The notes under the pieces are model-generated. The model was not told where the DNA came from. It worked only from the letters and a program-made list of their open reading frames with translations, and ran no database searches. Source: Oreohelix idahoensis (Eukaryota > Mollusca > Gastropoda > Stylommatophora > Oreohelicidae). Taken from it: DNA of 64,000 nucleotides. Positions 22,023 to 35,167 of this stretch are shown here, one piece after another. A program made the position numbers and the translations under genes. How positions within the stretch are numbered: position 1 is the first letter of the stretch; each line of letters starts with the position of its first letter. The DNA is taken from positions 310,001 through 374,000 of the forward strand of contig JAMPIV010012235.1 of NCBI GenBank assembly GCA_024509875.1, read 5' to 3'.

Positions 22023-22548
22023 CTGTATATGGTGAAATGACAGAGTTATAGGATGTATGGTTAGAACGTTTATTTTTGCTTTACATTTTTGAATAAATAG
22101 GATGACAGAAGGATATGTAGCTTTACATACACACATATAAACAAAAACAACAACAGAAAAACAAATTACACAGCTGACTTGCAAGAACGTTATCTGACAA
22201 AACTGGGACATGGTGTTTAAAAACGTCACGAACAGTATTTACATACATCGTTAAAGCCGAAAAGCCGAAGCCTGATTTTCATCACCATCATCTTTCATCA
22301 TATCGTCATGCTATGCTCCTGTTATTCTTTTCCGGGGATATTCATCATTTTCATTTGAGGATTTAATCAATAAGATTACATGACAACTGTTACACTTTCA
22401 TCCCTTCATGCACAGAGATGCCCTGATCACATTATCACAATGACCATGAATCGTGTGTTTCAGTACAAAACTATCTTTTATAAATGGTGCCATATGAAGG
22501 ATAGGGGTTTTTGGCACTGTTGTCTACGTATAACTGATAAGTTCTAGA
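22023..22548. other. Spacer, no gene seen
   Basis: AT-rich, with scattered ATC/ATCAT runs near 22280-22310. No coding signal was found. Confidence 0.5.
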
Positions 22549-22745
22549 TGTCACGGATTGTCTCCCCTTAGCTCTGCAGTAGTGGTCCACCAGTGGCCAA
22601 CACTTAAGCGTATCTAATATGGGTCTTCAAAGGTGTCTACCTTCGCACAAGATTACTCTTGGCAGAGTTGTAGATAGAAGGATAATGATGCTTCTATCTC
22701 AGGGAGTTTCACAGGATGTTTTCAGAAGTCAAGAACAATGCTGCA
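22549..22745 (+). repeat. Dispersed repeat family R1, copy 1
   Basis: About 200 bp that recur at 25244-25440 in the same orientation. Shared landmarks include gggtcttcaaaggtgt, aagattactcttggcagag and tcagggag. It was not recognised as a named family, and no terminal repeats are evident. Confidence 0.75.
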
Positions 22746-24883
22746 TAGGGCAGAGCACTATTAACTTACATCTGATCCGTCGTGTTTCGTGAAGAATTAA
22801 GTAATGGTTTTAGCCCGTTCAAGCCCCCAGCTGGTGTAATCCAGCGAAATTCTTTTATAAGTATTTGCTCTATAGATGTAAATATATGTCTAGATGTATG
22901 TATATTAAAGAGTCTTGCTCATACGTTTGCTTTCATACCTATAATAACTTAATCAACAATGATTGTTTTGTTTTAAAATAACATGTAACAAACTTAATAA
23001 TCAATTAGTTTTAACAGGTTAAAATAACGATGGAAAGATGGCGAATGTTAGATGTATATAAAAGTGTCTTCACTGAGACAGGGGTTGAGGATTTATAAAA
23101 TTTTTTGTTCTTTTGCTGTTTCCTTTAATAAGAACTTGGCTGGTTTAAGTGTGTCCTGCAGCCGTGGTTTCGTCAATTCTTTTGTGATGAGGGCACTTTT
23201 TCACACAACTCGTCCAATATAGGTGGTTAGTGTTGAATCCTTGCTCTTGAGAATAATTATTCTCCCTGAGTATACACAGTATAACTCTTGGAATATGATT
23301 AGAAATCACCGTTATTCTTCTGGTTACTTTAATGGGGAAAATGTGTCTGGACAGCGCGAGGGCAATTGCTTGCCTGGATTACAATTAACGAGGTACATAT
23401 ATCTCACAAAATGATAATATAAACTTTAGGCACATGTGATGTAATCATCACTTCTCACTGCTCCATTCGGAGTCTGGGGTCATCTCTGCTGTCAGTTTTC
23501 TGTACGACTAGCAAGAAGCAATCACCAACGCTTGCTGTAGTGGTTTATGAATATACTATTTTCATATGTTGAGGCTGCCAGCCTCATATATAACCACTTA
23601 GCAAGAAAAACATTTCAAATTCACATTTGTAAAGTATAGGTTCACAACTTACCCCAAATGGGATCTACAATCTCCTGGCACAGTTAGAATGGACACAGGA
23701 ACTTGGATTCGAACCACTTGTCTGGGTAATTTTATTATTCCTCTTATGACTTGTGTTCTGATTCCTTAGGTCTCCAGTCTTTGTATTTAAAAAATGCGGG
23801 TTTACTTTTAAGTTTCAAAGTTGCCCAAATACTCTGTCCTGGTCCTTTCGTATGGAATCTAAGTCATATTCTCTTCTGGCTCTCTCTCTCTCAGGAGTTG
23901 CTACTTTGACGCTTAGCAGTGAAGTGTGTCTAAGTCTCAAATTGTTAGATTATAAGTGTCAATTTTCGCTCCAAGTCCCATATGGAAATTCCGACGAATT
24001 TGTGCCAATAAAATCCAATGTATTCCGTCTCTCAAATTAAACCAATCGTAAGCTCTTTAGAACTATGTGGGTCGGGGTGTTAGATCATTAGTGTCCCTCC
24101 GTGTTTTAAAATATTTTAAAATTTAAACACATGACCTATCTCTCAAAATGGCATGTTTACATCCGTCTCTATTATACAGACGGGTTAAAACATCTGTGAT
24201 CTCATTCATCAATGAATGCCTGGCTCATAATATCTCCTCAGACGTATTTTATCTGTATTGATTATACAGAAGATGTTTGGGTTAAAGAGATAAGCCGATT
24301 ATCAACCACGTACTCAAATTGTTCACGAGACAGATAATTGCTGATACAGCACGGTGCACAAACATTATTCGACGACACACCTGTCCGTCTATTATTCTTT
24401 CCGCCCAAGGTGTCGGAAGGCGCGGTGATAAACTTCGAATTCCAGGTGGTCACTCGGTCTGGGCTGGAAATGAGTTATGACAAAGTCACTATTACTCTTC
24501 ACGTTTACCTTCTGCATTCAAGGTGGCTAGACCACTTAAGTGATTACAATTAATCCTCAAGATAGTCAATTCAGCCGTGAAATAACATTATTGCAGTGTG
24601 AACAGAGGTTAATAACTGTAAGCGGCGCAACTATGAGGTGAGGAAAATGAAGAAATGAAGTGATACTGCCGAGAGAACGAAAGTTATAAAAAGTGCACAA
24701 CTGATTTCGTCACACTAGAGTCTGCCTTTAGCCATTACAATATAATGTATTACGTTAGCCCTTCCTTTCACATTCAATCAGGCACATCCAATATAACACT
24801 GCTGCAAATATATGCCCGTTATCATCTATCAGATTGATGAGTTTTTGTTTTAAAACCCTAAAACCAAATAAAGGTGATCCAAA
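22746..24883. other. Unannotated stretch of 2.1 kb
   Basis: No gene, RNA or repeat recognised. Open frames of 60-70 codons occur on both strands, for example overlapping at 24262-24553, without motifs. Confidence 0.45.
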
Positions 24884-25083
24884 TGTATTTGTGTAAGAGA
24901 GGTAGAGTGAGACCAAGGAACACATGGAGAAGAGAACTGGAGACAGGCATAAAGGGAATGGAGAAAGCATAGAAAGACTTTGAGCTGATGGCACAAGACA
25001 TGAAGACTTGGCATATGATGGCTGAAGGCCTATGTTCCTTGGGGCGATAAAAGGTGACGATCATGATGATGAAGGTGTATTTG
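24884..25083 (+). mobile_element. 5'-truncated RTE-like LINE 3' end with 8-bp target duplication
   Basis: The insert at 24892-25075 is bracketed by tgtatttg at 24884-24891 and 25076-25083. It encodes RGRVRPRNTWRRELETGIKG and then, after one stop, KDFELMAQDMKTWHMMAEGL, ending in a short GATGATGA tail. This is the extreme C-terminus of RTE-like LINE proteins (the GRPRNTWRR region). A 184-bp, heavily 5'-truncated copy is a common product of target-primed reverse transcription. Confidence 0.8.
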
Positions 25084-25243
25084 GAAATGCATTTATCCTG
25101 CTCTGATTTCTACCCCTTTGGAAAAGCAAGAACCTTTAATATACTAATTATCCGTCACTGTGAAATCCTTAAGCGTTTATAAAATATACCAGAAATCTGC
25201 AACAGACGTGACTAGATTCTACAAGGTGGTTCAAAAGTCTCCA

Positions 25244-25440
25244 TCGTGACGGGATTGTCTTCCTTGCTCCGTGGTAGTGGTCCAATAATGGCCAAACTCA
25301 GAGTATGATGATGAGGGTCTTCAAAGGTGTTAACGTTCGCTTAAGATTACTCTTGGCAGAGATATACATAGAAGAATGATGTGTCTACTTCAGGGAGCCT
25401 CACAAAATTTTAAAGAAAAGCAAGAACAGCAACTGAGATC
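25244..25440 (+). repeat. Dispersed repeat family R1, copy 2
   Basis: Second copy of the 200-bp repeat at 22549-22745, with similar length and order of conserved blocks and roughly three-quarters identity by eye. Confidence 0.75.
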
Positions 25441-25599
25441 ATCTAAGCTGTCATGAATTTCTTATTCTCCTGCTCCTTCTGTGAGGAAATATTGACTCGT
25501 ATTTTCTGAGCCCCCAGATGAAGGTGATTCAGCAAAATCTTAATCAAACAGCTCTGTCTAATTACGTAATTAGAACAATATGAGTCACGCGGGTTGACT

Positions 25600-27552
25600 A
25601 TGTAGGGTCCGGGCCCTGACGTCCTTCCTACATTAATGGATGCTGATGCGAACACACATCCTCTCACATCCATGTGTTCTGATAGTAAGCTTCTAGCATA
25701 TGGCCTCTCCTGCAAAAAAGTATCCTTAGCAATACCTTCACGCGGGTGACCCCGTTTTCACAGAGTTTGCTACGGGGGCGACCGAATGCCCAGGGCATAA
25801 TCGGGTCGGGAGTTGTTTGGGACCCCTTAAGGTGCAGGCGCAATATCCACCGGCGAGCGGACCATGTTCTGGCCAGCACCAACCCAAACCTCAGACATAG
25901 GTTAAACTCTAAGTAGACGAAACTCATAAGCCTTGCATGGCAGTTCATCTAAGAGAAGGAAAACTCTGATTTTAAAACACCTGCTGCCATGCAGGTAGGT
26001 TGGAGACAGTCAAGGGCTAAGGAAGGCGACCCTACCGAAATGCCTGTTGAAATCGAATGCACTGGGCTACATGCTTAACGAAACAGTGCAACGCAATTTC
26101 GCTTAATGAAGACGTCACGAATACGAAACAGAATGGTGCTCATCCCGTGGAGTCACACCAGGAATTGAGAATGCCGGACCCCTTGCCTCGAAGGGGTTCA
26201 ACAAATGCTACTGGTTGTCACCTTCCCTTGAATTGTAGAGTCAAGGTACAGGGGGAAAGGGCAAGAGCTATTGGCCAAACACCAAAAACACTAAACATTC
26301 TGCAGTGGAATGCAGAAGTTCTTAACAAAAAAAAAGTACCCCCTGAAAAACCGTCTATACCAAGATCAAATCGATGTGGCTTACATTCAAGAAACTCATC
26401 TCAACTGCAACCATAGATTCTCAATCAGAGGATATCAGGTTTTCCGACTCGACCGAGAAGGAAACAAATGCGGTGTGCTAATACTGACGAGCGAAAAGCA
26501 ATACCAAGTAGCGAGCAAAGGCCTGTCACTTGCAAGTACTGAAATAAAGAGCTCAAACTGCAAGGTGGTCGCTGACTTCAATAGCCACTCGGAATGATGG
26601 GGATACCAAGGTATGGATTGTAGAGGAGAGGAAGTGGAGGAATGGGATATAGATACTAATCTTCACCTTATCAACAGGCAAGATGATAAACCCAGTTTCT
26701 ACTCCAGAAGACTGCACACTACTTCCACTCCAGACCTAGCTTTTGCGTTAGGGGAAGATGAAGTAACAGATGCCAGAAACACGGCAGAGACAGAACAAAC
26801 AACTGAAGCAAACATCCTGCTCAAAGCCATAACTGCAAAATACAAAAGAACATTGAATTAAACAACAAGAGACTGACGGAAGCAAACAACAGAAAATCTC
26901 AACCTAGATAAAGAAGGGAACAAACTGTGGAAACTAGTTAGAGCTTTGAACAATGAAGAACCCTACAAGAATCACATTACAATCAAACCCGGTGAAAATA
27001 TGATCTCAGGAAAAAAACTGCAAAGGCACTCATGGAACACTATGTCAGTGCTAACCACATAAATGTCCCGATAGACAGGAAAAATGCCATCATTGATGAA
27101 CTAAGGAGTCACGACAACAAAACCTTCCACCAGAAGAGCACATGATGGCAAAGTTAACAATAGCAGAAATGGAAGAGGCAATGAGGGCGCTAAAGAAAAA
27201 GAAGTCACCTGAAAAAAATGGGATAGAAAATGAAATTTTAACAGGCTTAGGCACGAAGGCAAAAAAGAAGCTTCTGGCCATCCTATACTGCAGCTAGAAA
27301 AGAGGGAATAGTACCACAGGCATGGAAAGATGCTATATTGATTCAAATATTAAAGAAAGGCAAAGATCAGACCAGAGCCAAATGGCTAGACCTATCAGTC
27401 TACTTTGCGTAGGAAAATAGATGGAGCGAATAATTAATGCCCGACTGATGAAGCTTCTAGGAGAAAAACATCTCTTAGCCCCACAGCAAGCAGGATTCAT
27501 GAAACACAGATCCACTGAAGACCAGATCATATATATAGCTCAGAAAATTGAG
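25600..27552 (+). pseudogene. I/jockey-type LINE (LINE-D), 5' leader, endonuclease and start of RT; broken
   Basis: From about 25600 the DNA is locally GC-rich and looks like a LINE leader. From about 26290 it encodes NILQWNAEVLNKKKVP, then VAYIQETHLNCNHRFSIRGY, VVADFNSH and STPDLAFALGEDE, which are blocks of an apurinic-type endonuclease. The start of the RT domain follows: WKLVRALNNEEPY, then MERIINARLMK and QQAGFMKHRSTEDQIIYIAQ. Many frameshifts, stops and internal deletions make it inactive. The protein breaks off after AQKIE at 27552 and resumes, in register, at 35168 with the rest of the RT. A 7.6 kb block separates the halves. Confidence 0.85.
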
Positions 27553-28233
<681 letters not shown>

Positions 28234-31200
28234 GGTATTGTCACGTAGACAGTGACTTAATTTATTTGTCCATCTCGTCTCAATGTTTTTACTCTTTAAT
28301 GTTCTGTTTTCCCAGACATTTTGTTTCTCTTTGCTTTGCTACCTGTGTGGGCCAATTGTTTTCTCCTTCTCAAGCCCCACCCGAGGTTGTTTACGTTCGA
28401 GCCTGCAGCGGTCAGCGAACGATAATGTTACGTCAGCACACCTGGCCTGATCAGAAGAACGTCTGTTACGCTTAAAGTGTTAGAACGAGCCAAAGACGGT
28501 TTCTGTGAAAGAAACGGTTCGTTAGCGGCGAGTACCCTCTGTGGTCCGAACAGGGGAATTTCTCTGGTCGCTTTAAAACGTTTGATCACGAGCGGCTAGT
28601 ACCCTTTGAGGCCTGGGTAACGAGTTTGATCTGTTTCAGGGGGAGATAACAATCGCGGTCAGTTTGTGGGTTGTTTGCCCTTAGATGAGCAAAGAGCACA
28701 TAATATTATGATTGTCTCTCTGGGGGAATTTTCGCAAAGTTGTTGCTTCTGAAACCTTTGTCTTACCCGGTATTACGCATTACGCCGATACATCTGTAGA
28801 ATCAGGCTAGGCAGGTGTCAAGGGTAAAATGGTTTGTAAGCTATAAGATTTGAAATTTTACTACGTCAAACACACTCGTAGAAGATTCCTGGCCCGAGAT
28901 GGACCATCATGAGAATTAGGCAGACTTTAACAGAACTAAAATGTTAAGGCCTTTCTCTAGTCATTTTCGGGGTGAGTTGACATATCTTATAATTATAATA
29001 TGATATATTCAAGATAGCTTTTATATATCTGTTAGGAAAGTGAATTCATTTCTGAGGACTTCTCCTAGTAATTTAGTTCAGTGATAAGGTAGCGCTGTCT
29101 ACGGCCTAGTAAGGGTGCTTAAACTGTTACGGTTTATCATGGGTTAAATGTTAAACTTACAATAACAGATAATAGGCGTAGAATCAGTCCACAAACGCTT
29201 ATCATTGGTTAAGAATAGGCTAAATTAACTGTCATTTCTGTAAGATAATGTCAGGTGTGGATTGTTCACTTAAAAACTGAATAGTGAGATGCAGGTAATA
29301 ACTCTGGATTATAGGAGATAGTCACGTATTCCTTTTTGATAGATATTTTTAGTGGCAAGGGAGAATCATTTTATGCTTACTTGTGTGGCTAGGCACTAGT
29401 CTATAACTTTCACCGAAAGCAGTCACCAGGCATAGATATAATTATATCCTATGATTTAGCCACAACTGTATTATTATAGCAAGAACATTGCATTTTGTGG
29501 AATGCTAATATATTTCCCCAAGGGGACATACGATTTATTTGTGTAATGTCACATGCTGTAATCTGCTTATGTAAATTCATTTAATGTTGTAAGATGAATA
29601 ACATAACCATTCAGCTGTATGTTTATTTTGGAGAAGAGGAGTAGATTTTGCTGTTAGAACATGTTACGGACAGGTACATGGATGTACAATAGATATTAAG
29701 CCTATGCGGGCGCGTGTTGATAATTGATATTTTTAAGGAACAGGAGACATGGTTAAAGACAGCCCTAAACTATCATAGCAATAAATACAATAAATTTAAT
29801 CCCATAGTGGAGCGAAACTTTCTGTATAAAGTTAGTGTGATTTATTATTTGCTTGATGTAAAAGGGTGTCTCTTTTTGGGTCTCAGTTTCAGGGATACCG
29901 AATTGCTAGAGTCAAGTCTCCAGTCAGGCGAAGAATGTCACATTCTCTTCGTTCTAGAGGGATTCTGAGTACATCTAGCATCACGAGTCGTCAAACCCCA
30001 TTCCTGAACCTAAACCTTTTTGTCAACGCCAAGTTAAGCTCACGCAATGCAACGAGCCAACGCTAAATCTGGAAACATCGAATGCAGTAGTAGTTCTCTA
30101 CTCGCCTATTGGATTACCAGTCAGAGCATTGCGGCTTCCAGAATATCCAAAACCGCCCAGCATGTCTATAGCAGAATCTGATAGCACCAAGCCTTTGTGT
30201 GCCTAAACGGGGCACTCAGCCAAGCCACGGTCAAGCAAGCCCAACCAGGATTTACTGCCTAGTACGAAAGGTCAAAAGCGCCGGATAAGAGCGCTAGGGA
30301 CTGTCTTGTCCTCAAGTAACTTCGTCTGGTGTATTTCTGGGTCTATGTAGAACTTCGCACGTATGAGCAGCCATCTATGGACAGAGTTCCAGCCCCCTCG
30401 CGCCATTAGAGGTCACCAACGTTTAGCACCAACAAAGAAAGTTTTGTAGGCTAGTCCCTCACGAAGGATCTACAAGTAATACACTTTCTGGAGCTAGCAT
30501 TTGGTCCCACGACCGCGAACAGGCTGTCGCTCAGTTCGGTTATTTGGCCAGCAAGAAAGATAGACAGAGTTCCAGCCCCCCTCACGCCATTAGAGGTAAC
30601 CAACGTTTAGCACCAACAAGGAAAGTTTTGTAGGCTAGTCCCTCACGAAGGATCTACATGTAATACACTTTCTGGAGCTAGCTTTTGGTCCCACGACCGC
30701 GGACAGGCTGTCGCTCAGTTTGTTTATTCGATCAGCAGGAGATAAATACAGTCTTCCAGACCACCTTGCGCAATTAGGGAGGAATCCCCAATGATAGCGC
30801 CTATACAGTGATTTTATTCAGGTTAATTCCATCACCCATGGAGGATATGTACGAAAAAACCACTTACTGGAGCTATTTCATATGGTCCCCGAAAACGGAC
30901 GGACTGACACTCGATTTATTTATCTCTCTGTGTTCTACAGGTTTTATGAATGGTGATCTGTGTGTGGTTGTTGGTGTATATGATTATTGATGACTATTGA
31001 TGATTATTTGATTATTGATGTAATTTTATGTTGTGGTGATGATATGCATTATTTTCATGTTTTTCTTCATTTAATAAAGTTTACACCTTTATTAATACGC
31101 TGTTCACGACCTTTCCACCCATAAGTAACTTGTTTTTAGCTCTTTACTATAATCTCTATGTATGATAAGAGAAAAGAGTGAGAGCAGGAGGTGCTTAGAC

Positions 31201-31397
31201 AGACATAAGTGAGTTGAGGCTTGGAGAGAGAGATCATTTTGATAAATCTTCTTCCAGGTTGTCTCAAGTCCATCTCCTATTTACACCTTTCTGTGTGTGT
31301 AATCTATAACTCTGTCAGTGCACTATCCCTTGTCGATTTCACTACTGTTGTCCAACTCGACAAATACTCTACACTCAAACTCAACCACGACAGGTAT
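28234..31397. mobile_element. Solo LTR, 3.15 kb, with 5-bp target duplication (ggtat)
   Basis: The unit at 28239-31392 starts TGTCACGTAGACAG and ends CCACGACA. It is flanked by ggtat at 28234-28238 and 31393-31397. TG...CA ends with an exact 5-bp duplication are the hallmark of an LTR element. AATAAA occurs near 31074. It contains a 183/184-bp tandem repeat (30381-30915) but no Gag or Pol motif. The TGTNACGTA start and ACGACA end are shared with the LTRs of retrotransposon 1, which suggests a related family; that is inference. Confidence 0.72.
30381..30915. repeat. Tandem repeat, 183/184-bp unit, two good copies and one diverged
   Basis: acagagttccagcccc at 30381 recurs at 30564, and a diverged version (acagtcttccagacca) at 30748. 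Each unit runs through tttagcaccaaca, ctagtccctcacgaaggatc and tttggtcccacgaccgcg. The first two units are over 90% identical by eye. The repeat lies inside the solo LTR. Confidence 0.9.
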
Positions 31398-32328
<931 letters not shown>

Positions 32329-32837
32329 CGAATGTTATTTTTGTACTTTTGGACTTAGATCCGTTATTCTCCGATTCAGGTTTAGGCGTAGGCTTAGGCT
32401 TAGACCGCTGGTAGGTTTTTGGGTAAGTGACCCAGTACTAGATATGGGAAAAAAAGAAACAACCATATAATCACCATAACCACTATTCTATCCTACTTAA
32501 CCCGCGCAGAATTATAATTTATTTACACTCGGTTATTTAACTTTGAATAGAACTAACCGGGTATAGCTTATTTACCGTTAAAAAAAAACACCCTGAAATA
32601 AGCGCTAGTCATTTATAAATTTACTCATAATGAATTAGAAATAAATATATATTTCGTCAGTACTCAAAATGAATAGTGCATTTACTAGTCGGTTAAAATA
32701 TCTCTACTGATTAATATCAGTTAGTTAGATTAACGCTACAGCCGGAACAATTTAGCTATAAATTGTTTAAATTTGCTAGTCAATTAGCAGTTGAAAAAAA
32801 AAAAAAACACACACACACACACACACACCCACACAAA

Positions 32838-33055
32838 TAGTAATACGTCTTACATGGAGAAGGACAAGAAAAACCTACGTTGCGGCCACAAGGCCTTCAT
32901 CAGGGACAGACAAACAAGAGACAGAAGGGAAAGAAAATGAGAATTAAGTAGAGAACATGAAACTATAAAAATAAGAGAAAAAAACTCCCTTAATATTAAG
33001 TCCAGTCACATGGGAAGCAAGATGGCTGCCACTAAACCGGAAAGAGGAAGTTGAC
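32838..33055 (+). repeat. Dispersed repeat family R3, copy 1 (hammerhead-like core on the minus strand)
   Basis: Shares ordered blocks with 57684-57880 (plus) and 63775-63975 (minus): aatacgtcttac, aaacctacgttgcggccaca, aggccttcatcagggaca and gagaattaagtag. The minus strand reads CTGATGA, a GGCC-TTGT-GGCC stem-loop, then GCAAC, which resembles a degenerate hammerhead ribozyme core. It follows an A-run and (CA)n at about 32793-32829. The family was not identified with certainty; a Penelope-like or SINE origin is possible. Confidence 0.65.
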
Positions 33056-33109
33056 AGTATATTAAAAATAAGAAATAATGAAAACAAGGACTGGAAAAGA
33101 GTGAGAAAA

Positions 33110-33290
33110 AAGTAATCAATAAATAATAAATAAAATAAAAAAATAAATAAAATATAAATAAATAATAATAATAAATAAATTTAAAACAAATAAATAAATA
33201 AAAAATAAATAAATAAATAAATAAAATAAAAAATAATAAAGGAAAAAATAATTTAAAAAAAAAAAAAATTTTTTTTTTTTTTTTTTAGCA
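33110..33290. repeat. A/T low-complexity tract (AAAT-type) ending in an A14/T18 snapback
   Basis: Impure AAAT and AAATAAATA repeats lead into about 14 A followed directly by about 18 T (33255-33286), which can fold on itself. Just after, a 52-bp direct repeat containing aataaaatgacggacttaac is present twice (about 33308 and 33360). Confidence 0.85.
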
Positions 33291-34023
33291 CAGTAAATCC
33301 TAGTGAAATAAAATGACGGACTTAACAGTTAAATCACTCTACACCGAAATATCTTAGTGAAATAAAATGACGGACTTAACAATTAAATCACTCAAACTTC
33401 TATTATAATATTTACCGCAAACACAGAAAGTGAACTACTCCAAATCGAAAATACTAAGAAATCCGCTATAACAATGGTCTAGAAATCGAAGCTAGTAGGT
33501 TCTTGAAAAATCTGTGGGTACTGAATAATGGATTTTAAAGGCAGAGATATATATATTAAAATGGTAGAAAAGTCACTGACAGTGTTACACATAACACCTT
33601 TGGGGATTTCTGTGTTCAAATTCTGAATGAAAGGAAAATGTGCCACCTTTTCGCCGCCTGCTGGACTCTGGCAACGAGCGGACGGTCTTAGATCTTCGTC
33701 GTTCTGTAGCTTAATTACGTTTCACGAACGAATGGATAAGGAGGGGGGGGGGTTATTATTGTAATTTATCTCCCCTTCTTTCAGATTCTCTCCCCCTTCT
33801 ACTCAGATTTATTCCCCCTGATCAATGTCTACCGAAAATACGTTTCAACTTATCGCCCCCTTGGTTTTTCTTCATTAGCTCATCACCCCATTCTCTCTCG
33901 CTACGCGCATCATAGTAAACATTCCTAGTATAGAGAAAAGAAAGAATTAGGTGTGGTTAAATTAAGAAAGAGGCCGATATCTAAGTGTAGGGGAGTTCTG
34001 CGTTAAAAAAAACGTGCATAACT
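33291..34023. other. Unannotated stretch
   Basis: Apart from the 52-bp duplication at its start and several CCCC-rich ctccccctt phrases near 33768-33860, nothing recognisable was found. Confidence 0.45.
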
Positions 34024-34750
34024 AATAAGGAAGCATACCATCGAACAAAAAACTGTGGCGTCTCCGACTCGGTGCAGCATACTTCATGGTAGAAGAACCA
34101 CACTGCCAAGAATGTCAGGAAGAGAATGACATAGACCATTACCTGATCCACTGTAAAAAGTATGAACAACAAAGGCTTAAATTAAAAATTTACTATAGAA
34201 ATCACAATACAGACTTAACAGGTGATAAGGTTTTAAGTATAGATGCCCCAAGAGATGCCCAATCAATACTTAAAAGATATATACATAAAACAAAGGAAAA
34301 AATATAAGGTTAGAACTTCAGGAAAATCATCCAACTAAATAGAAATTAAGCAGCAAGAACTAACAAAGCATTAACAAAAAAATAACTACTCATAGGACAA
34401 GGAAAGACAAGGTATTAAAAAAAAAGGACAACAACTCAAAAAGAACAAATACTAATACAAACTAAAACCAAGTGTAAAGGACAATAGTTATCTAGAAACA
34501 ATACAAAAGAGAAAATAAAATTGACAAATACTAATATAAATAAAAATCAGCAACTGCAAAAGACAACAGTTATTTAAATTGAATACAAAATTAGTAAATA
34601 AAATGACACTAAATACCCCAATTATAACCAACTTTCAGGTTGAACAGGGTAGACCAAGATGGAACGAGAAGAGGCAACAATGATCAGATGTTGAGTGCCC
34701 GATCTCCACCCATCAACTCATCAAAACAACAACAACAAAATAAGGAAGCA
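34024..34750 (+). mobile_element. 5'-truncated LINE 3' end with 12-bp target duplication and (CAA)n tail
   Basis: The insert at 34036-34738 is flanked by aataaggaagca at 34024-34035 and 34739-34750. It starts inside a C-terminal domain: LWRLRLGAAYFMVEEPHCQE, with the zinc-knuckle-like C-X2-C-X7-H-X4-C in CQECQEENDIDHYLIHC. That motif ends the proteins of many I/jockey-type LINEs. The frame stops at 34307 and an A-rich 3' UTR ends in acaacaacaacaaaa. The structure is a textbook truncated insertion. Confidence 0.85.
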
Positions 34751-35167
34751 AGGTGAAGAGCCAGGTGGAAGAAAAATGTAGATAATAAAATCTATTTTTC
34801 ATAATTCTCTGCCACAATAGGAATCACACATTCTATAAATATTTCTGTGGTAGTTAGGTTTCTAATTTTTAAATTTTGCCAGGGCAGCGGCCTCTTTACG
34901 ATTTCCAACTGCCGTGGGATTTTTAACGTGCGCAACTTGCACAAGGGATCTCCTATTTTTACGCCCGTATTCGAGAAGGCTAGGTATCTGATCTCACTAC
35001 CCAGGAGATTGGGGGGGGGGGCGAGGGCGGGGGGAAGTAAGACATCATTAGGACCACTGGTTCTGACAAAAAATTTCCATAAATTATATTCCCTCAACTG
35101 GGAATCGAACCCAGTACCTCTAGAGCTCGAGGCGGACGCCATACCTCTTTAGCCACTCCGATCCCCA
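34751..35167 (-). mobile_element. tRNA-derived SINE (minus strand), head at the LINE-D junction
   Basis: The reverse complement from 35165 reads GGGATCGGAGTGGCTAAAGA and onward to GGTACTGGGTTCGATTCCC, giving an A-box-like TGGCTAAAGAGG and an exact B box GGTTCGATTCC (plus positions 35100-35110). Further in is a body with GTTAAAAATCCCACGGCAG and AAATCGTAAAGAGG. The 5' end abuts the LINE-D sequence aaaatcgag (35168-35176), which is echoed as aaaattgag at the other side of the block (27544-27552). Internal frames on both strands are not coding. A G-run at 35011-35020 may distort it. Confidence 0.6.

Noticed and set aside
32380..32410. Telomere-like ttaggcttaggctta phrase
   Set aside because: Only three or four imperfect units, far too short for telomeric DNA.
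34792..35152. Overlapping 101- and 116-residue frames
   Set aside because: They lie within a tRNA-derived SINE and have no protein motif.
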